DNA of 63,676 bases from Syntrophobacter sp. SbD2. Lineage in GTDB: Bacteria > Desulfobacterota > Binatia > UBA9968. The notes under the pieces are model-generated. The model had not been told where the DNA came from, did not search any database, and saw only the letters and a list, made by a program, of their open reading frames with translations. The stretch covers positions 1 to 63,676 of the forward strand of contig CAMDBU010000009.1 of the NCBI GenBank assembly GCA_945889495.1. Reading direction: 5' to 3'. Of the stretch, positions 29,387-39,806 are shown one piece after another. Position numbers and translations under genes: made by a program. How positions within the stretch are numbered: the stretch's first letter is position 1; each line of letters opens with the position of its first letter.

Positions 29387-31213
29387 TCAATTCTCCAGCC
29401 ATTCGACGATCCGTTCGACACAAACTTCCGGCTGGGCTTCCAAGGTACGCAGATGTAGCTCCGGTTTTTCCGGCGCCTCGTAGGCGCTGTCGATACCGGT
29501 GAAGTTTTTTAGCTCGCCGCGGCGAGCCTTGGCGTAGAGGCCTTTGACATCGCGCCGTTCGCATTCTTCCAACGGCGTGTCGACGAAAATTTCGACGAAC
29601 TCGCCGGCGGCGAACAGACCGCGCGCCAGGTCGCGCTCGGCGCGGAAGGGTGAAATGAACGACACGATGACGATCAAACCGGCATCGACCATCAGTTTCG
29701 CCACCTCGCCGATGCGCCGGATATTTTCCACTCGGTCGGCTTCGGTGAAACCGAGATCGCGGTTGAGCCCATGGCGCACGTTGTCGCCGTCGAGAATGTA
29801 AGTGAGCCGGCCATCGGCGTGGAGCCGCTTGTCAAGCAGGTTGGCGATGGTCGACTTGCCCGAGCCAGACAAGCCGGTGAACCATAGGCAGCGCGGCTGC
29901 TGGCGCATCAAAGCCGCGCGCGCCGACTTGGTGACCTCCAATACTTGCCAATGGACGTTGACGGCGCGGCGCAGAGCGAAGTGAATCACTCCGGCGCACA
30001 CGGTCTCGTTGGTCAGCTTGACGATGAGAATAAACGCGCCCAAGCGCTGGTTGTCTTTGAACGGCGCGAAGGGCACAGGTCGGTCAAAGCTGATATTGAC
30101 CGTGGCGATCTCGTTGAGCCCGAGGGTCTTGGCCGCCAGCCTGGCGCCGCTGTTGATATCGAGGCGATGTTTGATGTCGGTGATCGTCAGGTTGGCCGAT
30201 TTGCTATGGATCTGCGCCGCATAGGCGCGACCGGGCAGCATCGGCTGCTCGCTCATCCAGAGAATTTCCGCTTCGAACTGGTCCGCCACTTCCACCGGCC
30301 GCTCGGCGGCGGCGATGACATCGCCGCGGCTGGCGTCGACTTCGTCGGCCAATACTAAAGTGATCGAATCGCCGGCCACCGCCTCCGCCAACGGCCCATC
30401 CCATGCGGCAATTTCCTTGGCCCGGCTCACCACACCAGACGGACTGATGCGCACGCTGTCGCCGGGGCGGATCTTGCCGCTGCCGATGCGGCCGGCAAAG
30501 CCGCGGAAATCGAGATTGGGACGATTAACCCATTGCACCGGCATGACGAAGGGCTGTGTGACATCGCTCTCGGCATTGGGCACGGTTTCCAACCACTGCA
30601 ACAAACTTTGCCCGCGGTACCATGGCATCGCGGCGGTCGCGCTGTCGAGAATATTTTGCCCTTCGAGAGCCGAGATCGGGATCGCGCTAATGCTAGCGAA
30701 ATTCAAATCTGCGGCGAAGCGCCGATAATCGGCGGCGATCTCGTCGAAGCGCGCCTGGGACCAATCCACCAGGTCCATCTTGTTGACCGCGAGCACGATA
30801 TGGCGCACGCCGAACATGGCGGTGATCCGGCTATGGCGCTTAGTCTGGGTCAAGACGCCTTTGCGCGCGTCGATCAGCAACACCGCGGCATCGGCGGTGG
30901 ACGCGCCGGTGGCCATGTTGCGCGTGGACTGCTCATGGCCCGGCGTATCGGCGACAATGAAGCGGCGCTTCTCGGTGGCGAAAAACCGGTAGGCGACATC
31001 GATGGTGATGCCCTGCTCGCGCTCGGCCTGGAGGCCGTCGACCAGCAACGCGAAATCCATGCGCTCGCCCTGGGTGCCGAACTTTTTCGAGTCGGCCATC
31101 AGCGCTTCGAGTTGGTCTTCGAAGATTAACTTGGTCTCGTAGAGCAAGCGGCCGATCAAAGTCGACTTGCCATCGTCGACGCTGCCGCAGGTGATGAAGC
31201 GCAGGGTATCCAT
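29387..31213 (-). CDS. cysNC: Bifunctional sulfate adenylyltransferase subunit 1 / adenylylsulfate kinase
   Basis: The 608-residue fusion joins a CysN GTPase (P-loop GSVDDGKS at residues 10-17, DTPGHEQ and NKMDLVDW further on) to a C-terminal APS kinase. The kinase P-loop GLSGSGKST lies near residue 450 and the motif [16 protein letters not shown] follows. With CysD it makes APS from sulfate and ATP, and the kinase makes PAPS. The layout matches NodQ-type proteins. cysD ends 11 bases upstream. No APS or PAPS reductase gene is in the window, so the PAPS could serve assimilation or sulfation. Confidence 0.95.
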   Translation of the reverse strand: MDTLRFITCGSVDDGKSTLIGRLLYETKLIFEDQLEALMADSKKFGTQGERMDFALLVDGLQAEREQGITIDVAYRFFATEKRRFIVADTPGHEQSTRNMATGASTADAAVLLIDARKGVLTQTKRHSRITAMFGVRHIVLAVNKMDLVDWSQARFDEIAADYRRFAADLNFASISAIPISALEGQNILDSATAAMPWYRGQSLLQWLETVPNAESDVTQPFVMPVQWVNRPNLDFRGFAGRIGSGKIRPGDSVRISPSGVVSRAKEIAAWDGPLAEAVAGDSITLVLADEVDASRGDVIAAAERPVEVADQFEAEILWMSEQPMLPGRAYAAQIHSKSANLTITDIKHRLDINSGARLAAKTLGLNEIATVNISFDRPVPFAPFKDNQRLGAFILIVKLTNETVCAGVIHFALRRAVNVHWQVLEVTKSARAALMRQQPRCLWFTGLSGSGKSTIANLLDKRLHADGRLTYILDGDNVRHGLNRDLGFTEADRVENIRRIGEVAKLMVDAGLIVIVSFISPFRAERDLARGLFAAGEFVEIFVDTPLEECERRDVKGLYAKARRGELKNFTGIDSAYEAPEKPELHLRTLEAQPEVCVERIVEWLEN

Positions 31214-31224
31214 AGTAAATTAAA

Positions 31225-32127
31225 TCAGAAATACCCTTCCTGCTTTTTCCGCTCCATGGAGCCCGCGCCGTCGTGGTCGATCACCCGCCCCTGACGCTCG
31301 GAGGTCGTCGCGCCCAGCGTTTCGGCGACGATTTCTTCCAACGTGGTAGCGCTACTTTCCACCGCTGCGGTGAGCGGATAGCAGCCCAGGGTACGAAAGC
31401 GCACCATGCGCAGCTCCGGCGCTTCGCCAGGCTCCAGCGGCATGCGCTGGTCGTCCACCATGATCCATTGGCCATAGCGCTTGACCACCGGCCGTTCGGC
31501 GGCGAAGTAAAGCGGGACGATGGGAATTTCTTCTTGTTGAATGTAGCCCCAGATATCCGCCTCGGTCCAATTGGACAGCGGAAACACCCGGATCGATTCG
31601 CCGGCGTTAATCCGCGTGTTGTAAAGATTCCACAGCTCGGGCCGCTGCGCCTTAGGTTCCCAGCGGTGGCCGGGAGCGCGGAAAGAAAAGATTCGTTCTT
31701 TCGCCCGCGACTTTTCTTCATCGCGCCGGGCGCCGCCAAAGGCGACGTCGAAACCATATTGATCGATCGCCTGCTTGAGCGCCTCGGTCTTCATGACATC
31801 GGTGTGATAGGCGGAACCGTGCGTGAACGGGCCGATCCCCTCGGCGGCGCCGCGCGGGTTGGTATGGCTAATCAATTGCAGACCGATCTCAGCGACGATC
31901 CGGTCGCGGAAGGCGATCATTTCGCGAAACTTCCAACCGGTATTGATATGCATCAACGGGAACGGCAGCGGCCCCGGATAAAACGCCTTCTGCGCCAAGC
32001 GCAGCATTACGGACGAATCCTTGCCGATGGAGTAGAGCATCACCGGCCGCGCCGCCGTCGCCGCCACTTCGCGAAAGATCTCGATGGCTTCGGATTCTAA
32101 GTGAGCAAAGCTTCCCTGATGTCTCAT
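31225..32127 (-). CDS. cysD: Sulfate adenylyltransferase subunit 2
   Basis: From the ATG at 32127 the protein has 300 residues. It contains the PP-loop [11 protein letters not shown] and the conserved [11 protein letters not shown] and [15 protein letters not shown] segments of CysD, which binds ATP and sulfate while CysN hydrolyses GTP. The frame runs on to 32226, but that extension would be unusual for the family. A GAAGG ribosome-binding site lies about seven bases before the chosen ATG. The gene follows the terminator of the ribosomal block, so cysD-cysNC should have its own promoter in the intervening 97 bases. Confidence 0.95.
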   Translation of the reverse strand: MRHQGSFAHLESEAIEIFREVAATAARPVMLYSIGKDSSVMLRLAQKAFYPGPLPFPLMHINTGWKFREMIAFRDRIVAEIGLQLISHTNPRGAAEGIGPFTHGSAYHTDVMKTEALKQAIDQYGFDVAFGGARRDEEKSRAKERIFSFRAPGHRWEPKAQRPELWNLYNTRINAGESIRVFPLSNWTEADIWGYIQQEEIPIVPLYFAAERPVVKRYGQWIMVDDQRMPLEPGEAPELRMVRFRTLGCYPLTAAVESSATTLEEIVAETLGATTSERQGRVIDHDGAGSMERKKQEGYF

Positions 32128-32223
32128 GGTGTTACCTTCAACGAATTCACAAGCGCACGGCGGATGGAGGTTCAATAACCACGCCGCGAGAAACACCGAC
32201 ACCCGCCCAATACCATCCCCCCA

Positions 32224-32268
32224 CAAGAAAAAACAGCCCGCCTGTTCATAACGACCAGGCGGGCTGTT
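32224..32268 (-). terminator. Intrinsic terminator of the ribosomal super-operon
   Basis: A 13-bp perfect stem (arms 32232-32244 and 32256-32268, core cagcccgcctg) with an 11-base loop is followed on the minus strand by a run of six Ts interrupted by one C. It sits 21 bases after the rplQ stop and closes the long minus-strand transcript. This is a textbook Rho-independent signal. Confidence 0.9.
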
Positions 32269-32289
32269 GGAGTCGAATTGACTAAACTG

Positions 32290-32739
32290 CTAGGCGGCGG
32301 CCACTTGCTGCTGCGCTTCGCGTTCGCGGCGGCGGGCGCGGCGGCCTTTCTTTTCACCGCCTGAAGCCGGAGCTGCTTTGGCTTCGTTGCCGACCAGCTC
32401 GATCAACGCCATCTGGGCGGCGTCGCCATGGCGCATGCCCAACTTGATGATGCGGGTGAAACCGCCGGGGCGGTCCTTGAAGCGCGGCCCGATGGTGTCG
32501 AAAAGTTTTTGCACGATGGTCTTATCGAAGATGATCGCCGCGGCTTGGCGGCGCGCGTGCAGATCGCCGCGTTTGCCGAGCGTGATCACTCTGTCGACCC
32601 AGCGGCGCAATTCCTTGGCTTTAGGATCGGTGGTTTGGATCTTTTCCTCGCGCAACAGCGCGGTGATCAGATTGCGCATGAGCGCCCAGCGGTGGCTGGA
32701 GTTGCGGCTAAGTTGCCGCCCGGATTTCATATGACGCAT
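32290..32739 (-). CDS. rplQ: 50S ribosomal protein L17
   Basis: The 149-residue protein starts with the L17 signature [24 protein letters not shown] and then follows the family through about residue 118 ([15 protein letters not shown]). The last 30 residues are a basic, alanine-rich extension ending QQQVAAA, which is longer than in E. coli L17. It is the last gene of the alpha operon, nine bases after rpoA, and is followed by a strong terminator. Confidence 0.97.
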   Translation of the reverse strand: MRHMKSGRQLSRNSSHRWALMRNLITALLREEKIQTTDPKAKELRRWVDRVITLGKRGDLHARRQAAAIIFDKTIVQKLFDTIGPRFKDRPGGFTRIIKLGMRHGDAAQMALIELVGNEAKAAPASGGEKKGRRARRREREAQQQVAAA

Positions 32740-32748
32740 GGCTTCGGG

Positions 32749-33771
32749 CTACTCCTTGGTGATTTCGCGTTTGCGGGCTTCGATTTCGCTGCGCGCCGGA
32801 AAGTGGTCCACTTTCATGCCCAGCTCTAGCCCCATCTCGCGAAGAATTTCCTTGATCTCGTTCAAGGATTTATGGCCAAAGTTTTTGGTGCGAAGCATTT
32901 CTTGCTCGCTCTTTTGTACCAGTTCGCCAATGTATTTGATATCGGCGTTCTGCAAACAATTCTGCGAACGCACCGAGAACTCGAGCTCGTCGACGCTGCG
33001 GAAGAGATTTTCATTGAGCGGGACCGCCGGACCGTCATCGCGCTTCTCGGGCCGCGGTTCGTCTTGGAAGTTGACGAAGATGCTGACCTGGTCCTGCAAG
33101 ATCTTAGCGGCGTAGGCCATGGCGTCGTCCGGTTTGACGCTGCCGTCGGTGTGGACGTCGAACACCAGGCGGTCGTAGTCGGTGCGCTGGCCGACCCGCG
33201 CGTTGGTCACCGTAAAGTTGACCTTCAGCACCGGCGAGAAGATCGCGTCGATGAAAATCGTATCCACCGGCGCGCCCTCTTCCTTGTTGCGCTCCGCCGG
33301 CACGTAGCCGCGGCCAAGCCGCACCATCAACTCCATCTCAAGTTTGCCATCCCGCGACAGGGTGGCGATTTTATGATCGGGATTGAGAATGTCCACCGCC
33401 GCGGAGCCAGTGATATCCTTGGCGCACACCGTGCCGGGCCCCTTGGCGTCGATCTTAAGCGTCGCTTGTTCGCCTTCGTTCAAGCGCAGACGAACCTCTT
33501 TCATGTTGAGGATCATCTCCGCGACATCCTCGGTGACCCCGGCCACCGTGGAGAATTCGTGCAACACGCCCTTGACGCGGATCGCGACGATGGACGCGCC
33601 CATCAGCGAGGACAAAAGAATCCGACGCAGCGAGTTGCCGATGGTTTGGCCGAAGCCACGCTCGAACGGTTCCGCCGTGAAACGGCCAAAAGTCGCGGTC
33701 AGAGTTCGCTCTTCCACCTCCAACTGTTTGGGTTTGATCAGCTCCGTCCAATGCTTGTACATTGTCGACAT
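32749..33771 (-). CDS. rpoA: RNA polymerase alpha subunit
   Basis: The 340-residue protein has the alpha N-terminal dimerisation domain ([17 protein letters not shown] near residue 39), a flexible linker near 235-250, and the alpha C-terminal domain with two helix-hairpin-helix segments ([15 protein letters not shown] and [12 protein letters not shown]). Two copies form the platform for beta and beta-prime, and the C-terminal domain contacts UP elements and activators. It lies between rpsD and rplQ in the standard order. Confidence 0.97.
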   Translation of the reverse strand: MSTMYKHWTELIKPKQLEVEERTLTATFGRFTAEPFERGFGQTIGNSLRRILLSSLMGASIVAIRVKGVLHEFSTVAGVTEDVAEMILNMKEVRLRLNEGEQATLKIDAKGPGTVCAKDITGSAAVDILNPDHKIATLSRDGKLEMELMVRLGRGYVPAERNKEEGAPVDTIFIDAIFSPVLKVNFTVTNARVGQRTDYDRLVFDVHTDGSVKPDDAMAYAAKILQDQVSIFVNFQDEPRPEKRDDGPAVPLNENLFRSVDELEFSVRSQNCLQNADIKYIGELVQKSEQEMLRTKNFGHKSLNEIKEILREMGLELGMKVDHFPARSEIEARKREITKE

Positions 33772-33792
33772 ATCGTCTCCCAGGATTCGAAA

Positions 33793-34419
33793 CTATTTCG
33801 AATACAATTCTACGATCAGTTTTTCATTGATCGGCATGGTGATATCGCTGCGCGTCGGCAGGATCTTGACCCGGCCACTGAACGCTTCGCGATCGACCTC
33901 GGCCCAATCGGGCACGCCACGCCGCTGAGCGCCTTCGAGGGCCGCCACTACCCGGGTGATCTGCCGGCTCGGTTCCTTGACCGACACCACATCGCCAACC
34001 CGCACCGCGTAGGAGGGGATATTGACCTTCTTGCCGTTGATCAAGATATGGCCGTGTCGCACCAACGAGCGCGCCTCGGCTCTCGAGCTGGCAAAGCCCA
34101 TGCGGTAAGTAACGTTGTCGAGGCGCCGTTCGAGCAGCACCAGCAAGGTCTCGCCGGTTATGCCCTTCACCCGCGCCGCTTCGGTAAAGGTGCGGCGGAA
34201 TTGGTTTTCCAACAGGCCGTACATGCGCTTTACTTTCTGCTTCTCGCGCAGCTGCAGGCTGTACTCGGAAAACTTCGGCCGCCCCTGGCCATGCTGCCCA
34301 GGCGGGTAGGCGCGCCGCTCGATGGCGCACTTGTCGGTGTAACAGCGCTCGCCCTTGAGAAAGAGCTTCAAATTTTCGCGCCGGCAAAGGCGGCACACGG
34401 AATCAATATATCTAGCCAA
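33793..34419 (-). CDS. rpsD: 30S ribosomal protein S4
   Basis: The 208-residue S4 nucleates 30S assembly and, in many bacteria, represses its own operon. The N-terminus has four cysteines in [12 protein letters not shown] and CYTDKC, the zinc-binding C+ form. The S4 RNA-binding domain begins near residue 97 with [19 protein letters not shown]. It lies between rpsK and rpoA with about 21 bases on each side. Confidence 0.97.
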   Translation of the reverse strand: MARYIDSVCRLCRRENLKLFLKGERCYTDKCAIERRAYPPGQHGQGRPKFSEYSLQLREKQKVKRMYGLLENQFRRTFTEAARVKGITGETLLVLLERRLDNVTYRMGFASSRAEARSLVRHGHILINGKKVNIPSYAVRVGDVVSVKEPSRQITRVVAALEGAQRRGVPDWAEVDREAFSGRVKILPTRSDITMPINEKLIVELYSK

Positions 34420-34440
34420 ACCTGCTTCCTCCTCTAGTAA

Positions 34441-34884
34441 TCAGACCCGCCGGCGCTTGGGCGGGCGGCAACCGTTATGCGGGATCGGCGTCACATCTTT
34501 GATCATGCTGATGTTGATGCCCGCTGACTGCAAAGCGCGCAGCGCCGATTCGCGTCCCGCGCCCGGGCCGCGGACAAAAATTTGCACCGTGCGCAGGCCA
34601 TGATCCATGGCCTTCTTGGCCGCGCTATCGGCGGCCTGCTGGGCCGCGAACGGCGTGCCCTTGCGCGAGCCTTTGAAGCCCATGGCGCCGGCGCTCGACC
34701 AGGAGATCACGTTGCCCTGGTAATCCGAAATCGTCACGATGGTGTTGTTGAACGTGGAATGAATATGCACCACGCCCTCGGCGATATTTTTGCGGCCGCG
34801 CCGCTTGCGCGCCGCCGCTTTGTCGGCGGCTTTGGCATCGCCGGCTGGCGCTTCGTTCTTCTTTTCTTCCGCAGCATCTGCCAT
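34441..34884 (-). CDS. rpsK: 30S ribosomal protein S11
   Basis: The 147-residue protein has an alanine- and lysine-rich N-terminal extension of about 30 residues. The S11 core follows, with [20 protein letters not shown] and the C-terminal [13 protein letters not shown]11 forms part of the platform of the 30S subunit near the E site. The extension is longer than in E. coli S11 but otherwise the fold is complete. Confidence 0.97.
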   Translation of the reverse strand: MADAAEEKKNEAPAGDAKAADKAAARKRRGRKNIAEGVVHIHSTFNNTIVTISDYQGNVISWSSAGAMGFKGSRKGTPFAAQQAADSAAKKAMDHGLRTVQIFVRGPGAGRESALRALQSAGINISMIKDVTPIPHNGCRPPKRRRV

Positions 34885-34907
34885 GAGATTCTCCTACGTT
34901 AGCTATT

Positions 34908-35288
34908 TTACTTGGTCGGCGCGGTCTTCTTGCCGGCGACGGTTTTGCGCGGCCCCTTGCGGGTGCGCGCGTTAGTATGGGTGCGCTGGCCGCGCACCGG
35001 TAGATTCTTGCGATGGCGCATGCCGCGGTAGGAGCCCATGTCCAAGTGCCGTTTGATGTTGCCGGTGACTTCGCGGCGCAGATCGCCTTCGACTTTGTAG
35101 CTCTGGTCGAGGATCTGGCGAATCTTGGCGACATGATCGTCGGTCAAATCGTCGCTGCGCAAATCGAGCGAAATGCCGGCGGCGGTTAGAATCTCCCGCG
35201 ACGTGGTCCGGCCGATGCCATAGACATAGGTGAGCGCGATTTCCATCCGCTTGGCTCTCGGTAAATCAACCCCTGCGATACGTGCCAT
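34908..35288 (-). CDS. rpsM: 30S ribosomal protein S13
   Basis: The 126-residue protein begins [20 protein letters not shown] and contains [11 protein letters not shown] and the C-terminal basic [17 protein letters not shown], which contacts the P-site tRNA. S13 sits in the 30S head and bridges to the 50S subunit. Length and order (rpmJ, rpsM, rpsK, rpsD) are standard. Confidence 0.97.
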   Translation of the reverse strand: MARIAGVDLPRAKRMEIALTYVYGIGRTTSREILTAAGISLDLRSDDLTDDHVAKIRQILDQSYKVEGDLRREVTGNIKRHLDMGSYRGMRHRKNLPVRGQRTHTNARTRKGPRKTVAGKKTAPTK

Positions 35289-35341
35289 TGATCCTCACTC
35301 CGTTCGGAATCTCAGTTTGCAAATTCCAGATTTCAAAAAAT

Positions 35342-35455
35342 TTAGCCTTGCCGTTGTTTGTGCTTGGTGTTTTCGCACAATACCCGGACCACGCCCTTAC
35401 GGCGAATCACTTTGCATTTGTTGCAAATCTTCTTGACTGACGCTCTAACCTTCAC
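35342..35455 (-). CDS. rpmJ: 50S ribosomal protein L36
   Basis: A GTG start, with GAGGAG seven bases upstream, opens a 37-residue frame reading [19 protein letters not shown] and then [17 protein letters not shown]. The cysteines and histidine (CNKC, C, H) form the zinc ribbon of the C+ form. L36 binds 23S rRNA in the large subunit. It lies between infA and rpsM, as in many bacteria. Confidence 0.95.
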   Translation of the reverse strand: MKVRASVKKICNKCKVIRRKGVVRVLCENTKHKQRQG

Positions 35456-35469
35456 GGTGGCTCCTCTGT

Positions 35470-35688
35470 CTAACGCTCGCGGAAGACGATCCGTCCGCGC
35501 GCTAAATCGTAGGGGGACAGCTCGATCTTGACCTTGTCTCCCGGTAGAATTTTGATGTAGTGCATGCGCATTTTCCCCGAGATATGGGCCAACACTTTAT
35601 GGTGGTTGTCCAACTCCACCCGGAACATCGCGTTGGGTAAAGTCTCAAGCACCGTACCGGTGACTTCAATGGCGTCTTGTTTTGCCAT
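35470..35688 (-). CDS. infA: Translation initiation factor IF-1
   Basis: The 72-residue OB-fold protein starts [20 protein letters not shown] and contains the conserved [22 protein letters not shown] core. IF-1 blocks the A site during initiation and aids IF-2 and IF-3. It sits between map and rpmJ in the spc-alpha junction, 35 bases after map. Confidence 0.97.
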   Translation of the reverse strand: MAKQDAIEVTGTVLETLPNAMFRVELDNHHKVLAHISGKMRMHYIKILPGDKVKIELSPYDLARGRIVFRER

Positions 35689-35723
35689 AAGTAAATCGGG
35701 TTCCTGCTCTTTTCTCCTGAACT

Positions 35724-36482
35724 CTAAAGCTGACTCAAAATATACGGGCCGTTTTTCGTGATCGCGATGGAATGCTCGAAATGGGCGGCTAAGCTACCAT
35801 CCCGGGTCACCGCCGTCCAACCATCGTCCTTGATCTCGACTTCGTAACCGCCGACGTTCACCATCGGCTCCACCGCCAGCACCATGCCTTCTTTCAAACG
35901 CAGGCCGCGGTCCTTCTCGCCGTAATTGGGCACCGGCGGCTCCTCATGCAACCGTTTGCCGATGCCATGACCGACGAAAGCGCGGACTACTGAATAGCCA
36001 GCATCCTCGGCGATTTTTTGCACCGTAGCACCGAGATCGCCCAACCGTTTGCCCTCATGGAGCTGCTCAATGCCGGCGTAAAGCGAGGCTTCGGTCACCT
36101 CCAAAAGCCTTTGCGCCGCCGCGCTCACCTTGCCCACCGCCACCGTCAGCGCCGAATCGCCGTAAAAGCCGTCATAAATGACGCCATAATCGAGGCCGAC
36201 GATGTCGCCTTCGCGCAGCGGCCGGTTGGACGGAATGCCATGGACAATCTCGTCATTGACCGACGCGCATAAGCAGCGCGGATAAATCCGCCCGGCGACG
36301 TTGTACCCCTTGAAAGCCGGAATCGCCTTGCGGCTGAGCGTCATCTCCTCGGCGATGGCATCCAGATCTAAAGTCGTGATGCCCGGCGCCACGCGCTGTT
36401 TCAATTCTTGCAGGACCTCGGCAACGATGACATTTGCGCGGCGCATGATCTCGATTTCTCGAGCCGACTTGAGCGCGATCAC
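35724..36482 (-). CDS. map: Methionine aminopeptidase, type I
   Basis: The 252-residue enzyme removes the initiator methionine from nascent proteins. The dinuclear metal site is recognisable in [16 protein letters not shown] (two aspartates), [13 protein letters not shown] (histidine), VEPMVNVGG and HFEHSIAIT (two glutamates). Its ATG overlaps the adk stop by four bases (36479-36482). The order secY-adk-map-infA is common in bacteria. Confidence 0.97.
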   Translation of the reverse strand: MIALKSAREIEIMRRANVIVAEVLQELKQRVAPGITTLDLDAIAEEMTLSRKAIPAFKGYNVAGRIYPRCLCASVNDEIVHGIPSNRPLREGDIVGLDYGVIYDGFYGDSALTVAVGKVSAAAQRLLEVTEASLYAGIEQLHEGKRLGDLGATVQKIAEDAGYSVVRAFVGHGIGKRLHEEPPVPNYGEKDRGLRLKEGMVLAVEPMVNVGGYEVEIKDDGWTAVTRDGSLAAHFEHSIAITKNGPYILSQL

Positions 36483-37144
36483 GGCACCAAGCCTCCCAGG
36501 GCGGTCATCACCCGGCTGCGAATCTCATCGATACTGCCAACCCCGTCAATCTCGCGCAGCGCGCCTTGGCGGCGGTAATAATCGACCAGCGGCGCGGTCT
36601 GCTTTTCGTAGACGGTCAAGCGATTGGCGATGGTCGCTTCCCGGTCGTCGTCACGTTGAAACAATTCGCCGCCGCAGCAGTCGCATACCCCAGGCTGCTT
36701 CGACGGTTCAAAAACCACATGGCTGAGCGCGCCGCATTGTTTGCAGGTGCGCCGCCCGGCCAACCGCTCGATGATCACTGCGCGCGGCACTTGCACCGAC
36801 AACACGCAGTTCAAGCTCAGCGCCAGTTTATTTAACAGCGCGTCCAGGCTTTCCGCCTGGGGAATCGTTCGCGGAAAGCCGTCGAGCAAAAACCCCTTGG
36901 CGCAATCCGGCTGGCGCAAGCGCTCGGCGATCAGATCGATGATCAAATCATCGGGCACCAGGGCGCCGCTCTTAATAAAATCACCGGCCTGTCTGCCGAG
37001 CGTAGTCTGGTCGGCCACCGCCTGGCGCAGGATATCTCCCGTGGAGATCTGCACCGCGCCAAACTCCTGCTCAAGTAACTTTGCCTGGGTTCCCTTTCCC
37101 GCCCCCGGAGGACCCATCAGTACCACGCGTGCACTGGCAGCCAA
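36479..37144 (-). CDS. adk: Adenylate kinase
   Basis: The 221-residue enzyme interconverts ATP + AMP and 2 ADP. The P-loop GPPGAGKGTQ is near the N-terminus. A long LID carries four cysteines (CKQC and CDCC), a structural zinc site. No ATG lies before the P-loop at the right distance. A TTG at 37144 has AAAGGG six bases upstream and is the best start; a TTG at 37150 would leave the ribosome-binding site touching the codon. The gene begins just beyond the secY stop and overlaps map by four bases. Confidence 0.95.
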   Translation of the reverse strand: MAASARVVLMGPPGAGKGTQAKLLEQEFGAVQISTGDILRQAVADQTTLGRQAGDFIKSGALVPDDLIIDLIAERLRQPDCAKGFLLDGFPRTIPQAESLDALLNKLALSLNCVLSVQVPRAVIIERLAGRRTCKQCGALSHVVFEPSKQPGVCDCCGGELFQRDDDREATIANRLTVYEKQTAPLVDYYRRQGALREIDGVGSIDEIRSRVMTALGGLVP

Positions 37145-37146
37145 GA

Positions 37147-38457
37147 TCAACCCTTTCTGCCGCGCAACCTACCACGCTTCATGAACCCTTCATAGTTGCG
37201 GCTGATCAGATGGGTTTCCATCTGCGCCACCGTATCCAGGGCGACCCCGACGACGATCAACAATGCCGTGCCGCCGAAATAAAAAGGCACGTTAAATTGC
37301 CGCACCAACATGGACGGCAAGAGCGCGATCAAACAGAGATAAACCGCCCCGCTGAGGGTGATGCGCGACAGGCCCTTCTCGATGAACTCGGCGGTCTTTG
37401 GCCCAGGCCGAATGCCGGGGATATAGCCGCCGGCTTTCTTCATGTTTTCGGCTACGTCGTTCGGGTTGAACACCACCGCGGTGTAGAAAAATGCGAAAAA
37501 AACGATCAGCGCAATCTGCGCGATCTCATAAAGCCATTGGCCTGGGGCGAGCATGCCGGAGATGGTTTGAATCCACGGATGCTTGGCAAACTGCGCCATG
37601 GTCGCCGGGAAAATCAACACCGATGAGGCGAAGATGATCGGGATCACGTTGGCGGTGTTCACCTTGAGCGGCAGATGGGAAGTCATGCCGCCATACATAC
37701 GCCTGCCGACCACCCGCTTGGCGTACTGCACCGGGATGCGCCGTTGGCCACGCTCGACGAAGATAATCGCGCCAATGATCGCCACGCTCAAAACCAAAAT
37801 GACCAACGCCACCAAGGGACCGAGCTCGCCGTTGCGCATGAACTCGAAGGTCGACCAAACTGCCGACGGCAAGCGCGCCACGATGCCGGCGAAGATAATC
37901 AGCGACATGCCGTTACCGATTCCGCGCTCGGTGATCTGCTCGCCTAACCACATGATAAACGCCGTCCCCGAGGTCAGCGTAATCACGGTCATGAAACGAA
38001 AACCGATGCCGGGGGTGAGCACCAAGGGAGTGCCACCGGGCCCTTGAGTGCCTTCCAAACCGATGGCGATCATGGTGCCCTGGACGATCGATAACAACAC
38101 CGTGCCATAACGCGTGTATTGCGTAATCTTACGCCGGCCGGCCTCGCCTTCTTTAGACAAGCGCTCCAAGTAAGGAAATACCACCGTCAGCAACTGCAAG
38201 ATGATCGACGCGCTGATATAGGGCATGATGCCGAGGGAAAACACCGAGAACTGCTCCAACGCGCCGCCGGAAAACAAATTGAGAAAGCCAAACAAAGTAT
38301 TCTTCTGTTGGTCGAAAAATGCCGCCATGGCGGCGCGATCGATGCCCGGCGTCGGCACATGGACGCCCAAGCGGTAAACCGCCAGCATCGCCAGGGTGAA
38401 AATCACCCGGCGGCGCAGTTCCGGCACCCGCGATGCATTTTGAAAACCGCTAATCAT
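37147..38457 (-). CDS. secY: Protein translocase subunit SecY
   Basis: The 436-residue protein has about ten transmembrane helices and the SecY signatures [13 protein letters not shown] near the N-terminus and [14 protein letters not shown] near residue 345. It forms the membrane channel with SecE and SecG for protein export and insertion. Its start overlaps the end of rplO by eight bases, and its stop abuts adk, so the spc end is tightly packed. Confidence 0.97.
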   Translation of the reverse strand: MISGFQNASRVPELRRRVIFTLAMLAVYRLGVHVPTPGIDRAAMAAFFDQQKNTLFGFLNLFSGGALEQFSVFSLGIMPYISASIILQLLTVVFPYLERLSKEGEAGRRKITQYTRYGTVLLSIVQGTMIAIGLEGTQGPGGTPLVLTPGIGFRFMTVITLTSGTAFIMWLGEQITERGIGNGMSLIIFAGIVARLPSAVWSTFEFMRNGELGPLVALVILVLSVAIIGAIIFVERGQRRIPVQYAKRVVGRRMYGGMTSHLPLKVNTANVIPIIFASSVLIFPATMAQFAKHPWIQTISGMLAPGQWLYEIAQIALIVFFAFFYTAVVFNPNDVAENMKKAGGYIPGIRPGPKTAEFIEKGLSRITLSGAVYLCLIALLPSMLVRQFNVPFYFGGTALLIVVGVALDTVAQMETHLISRNYEGFMKRGRLRGRKG

Positions 38458-38899
38458 GAAGCTTGATCAACTCCGCTTTGCCGCCCGCCGCTTCGATCTT
38501 AGCCTTGGCGCTGGCGGAAAAGCCATGGGCGCGCACGGTCAGCGCCTTGGTCAAATTGCCATCGCCCAGGATTTTCACCTGCCGGCCCTTGCCGCTAATC
38601 AGGCCATGGGCGGAGAGAAATTCCGGCGAAATCTCGCTGGCGCCGAGCGCCTCCAGCTGGGTCAGATTGACCACCGCCATCTCGATGCGAAAAATGTTGT
38701 GAAACCCGCGCTTGGGCAAACGGCGCTGCAGCGGCATCTGACCGCCTTCAAAGCCCGGCTTGGTGTTGCCGCCGGAACGGGAGCCCTGCCCCTTGTGACC
38801 GCGGCCGGAGGTCTTGCCCGTGCCCGAGCCCGGGCCTCGGCCGACCCGTTTGTGCTTGCGGTTGGAACCAGGGGCTGGTTTTAAATCGTCGAGTTTCAT
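38450..38899 (-). CDS. rplO: 50S ribosomal protein L15
   Basis: The 149-residue protein has the glycine-rich basic N-terminus typical of L15 ([21 protein letters not shown]) and a C-terminal globular part. L15 binds 23S rRNA late in 50S assembly. The usual rpmD (L30) gene between rpsE and rplO is absent: only two bases separate rplO from rpsE. Confidence 0.97.
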   Translation of the reverse strand: MKLDDLKPAPGSNRKHKRVGRGPGSGTGKTSGRGHKGQGSRSGGNTKPGFEGGQMPLQRRLPKRGFHNIFRIEMAVVNLTQLEALGASEISPEFLSAHGLISGKGRQVKILGDGNLTKALTVRAHGFSASAKAKIEAAGGKAELIKLHD

Positions 38900-38901
38900 A
38901 A

Positions 38902-39399
38902 CTAGCGAATCTCCGCCAAGGTTTTACCGCGCCGTTCGGCGATCTCTTCGGGCTGGCGCAATTCGCGCAGCGCTTCGAAGGTCGCTTTGACCATGTTATG
39001 GGGATTGTTCGAACCCAAGCATTTGGTCAGGACGTTTTGGATACCGGAAGCTTCCACCACCGCGCGCACGCCGCCGCCGGCGATCACGCCGGTGCCGCCG
39101 GAGGCCGGCTTGAGGATTACGTGGCCAGCGCCGTAATGGCCGGTCACTTCGAAGGGGATCGTACCGTCGAGTATTGGCACCCGGATCAAGCTCTTTTTCG
39201 CCTGCTCCAAACCCTTGCGGATCGCTTCCGGGACTTCCTTGGCCTTGCCCATGCCGTAACCGACCACCGAATGGCTGTCACCGGTCACCACCAGCGCGCT
39301 GAAGCTGAAGCGCCGGCCGCCCTTGACGACCTTGGCCACGCGGCTGATGTGGACGACTTTTTCTTTCAAATCTAAACCTTGCGGATCGATCCGTTCCAA
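38902..39399 (-). CDS. rpsE: 30S ribosomal protein S5
   Basis: The 165-residue protein has the double-stranded-RNA-binding N-terminal half ([19 protein letters not shown]) and the S5 C-terminal half ([31 protein letters not shown]). S5 affects decoding accuracy at the mRNA entry path. It follows rplR by 24 bases and abuts rplO. Confidence 0.97.
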   Translation of the reverse strand: MERIDPQGLDLKEKVVHISRVAKVVKGGRRFSFSALVVTGDSHSVVGYGMGKAKEVPEAIRKGLEQAKKSLIRVPILDGTIPFEVTGHYGAGHVILKPASGGTGVIAGGGVRAVVEASGIQNVLTKCLGSNNPHNMVKATFEALRELRQPEEIAERRGKTLAEIR

Positions 39400-39423
39400 A
39401 GCAACCTCTCGTTCAATCGCTGG

Positions 39424-39789
39424 TTAAAAATCCAAGCCGCCTTCGCGAGCGCCATCCGCCACGGCTTTGACCCGGCCATGGTAGATAAACCCGTTGCGGT
39501 CAAAAACCACGCTGGTGATATTTTTTTCTTTACAGACTTTGGCCAGGGCGACACCCACTTGCTTGGCCGCGTCGGTGGCATTGTTGTCCTTGATCTGCGC
39601 CGCCAAACCTTCGCTCAAGGTTGACACCGCCGCCAGGGTTTTCCCCTGGGCATCGGAAATCACCTGAGCATAAATATGCTTATTGCTGCGGAAGACGCAA
39701 ACCCGGGGACGCTGGTCGGTGCCGCGGACTTTTTTCCGTACTCGAACCTTGCGCCGTTGCCGGCCGATATCTAAACGCTTGCTCGACAT
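39424..39789 (-). CDS. rplR: 50S ribosomal protein L18
   Basis: The 121-residue protein begins with a basic stretch (KRLDIGRQRRKVRVRKKV) and carries RPRVCVFRSNKHIYAQVI and the C-terminal FDRNGFIYHGRVKAVADGAR of L18. It binds 5S rRNA and helps load it on the 50S subunit. Position between rplF and rpsE is standard. Confidence 0.97.
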   Translation of the reverse strand: MSSKRLDIGRQRRKVRVRKKVRGTDQRPRVCVFRSNKHIYAQVISDAQGKTLAAVSTLSEGLAAQIKDNNATDAAKQVGVALAKVCKEKNITSVVFDRNGFIYHGRVKAVADGAREGGLDF

Positions 39790-39806
39790 CTCAATTCCTC
39801 GATGGC

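Noticed and set aside
32872-34437. 521-codon plus-strand frame opposite rpoA and rpsD
   Set aside because: It overlaps two essential genes on the other strand and has no recognisable domain, so it is a shadow frame.
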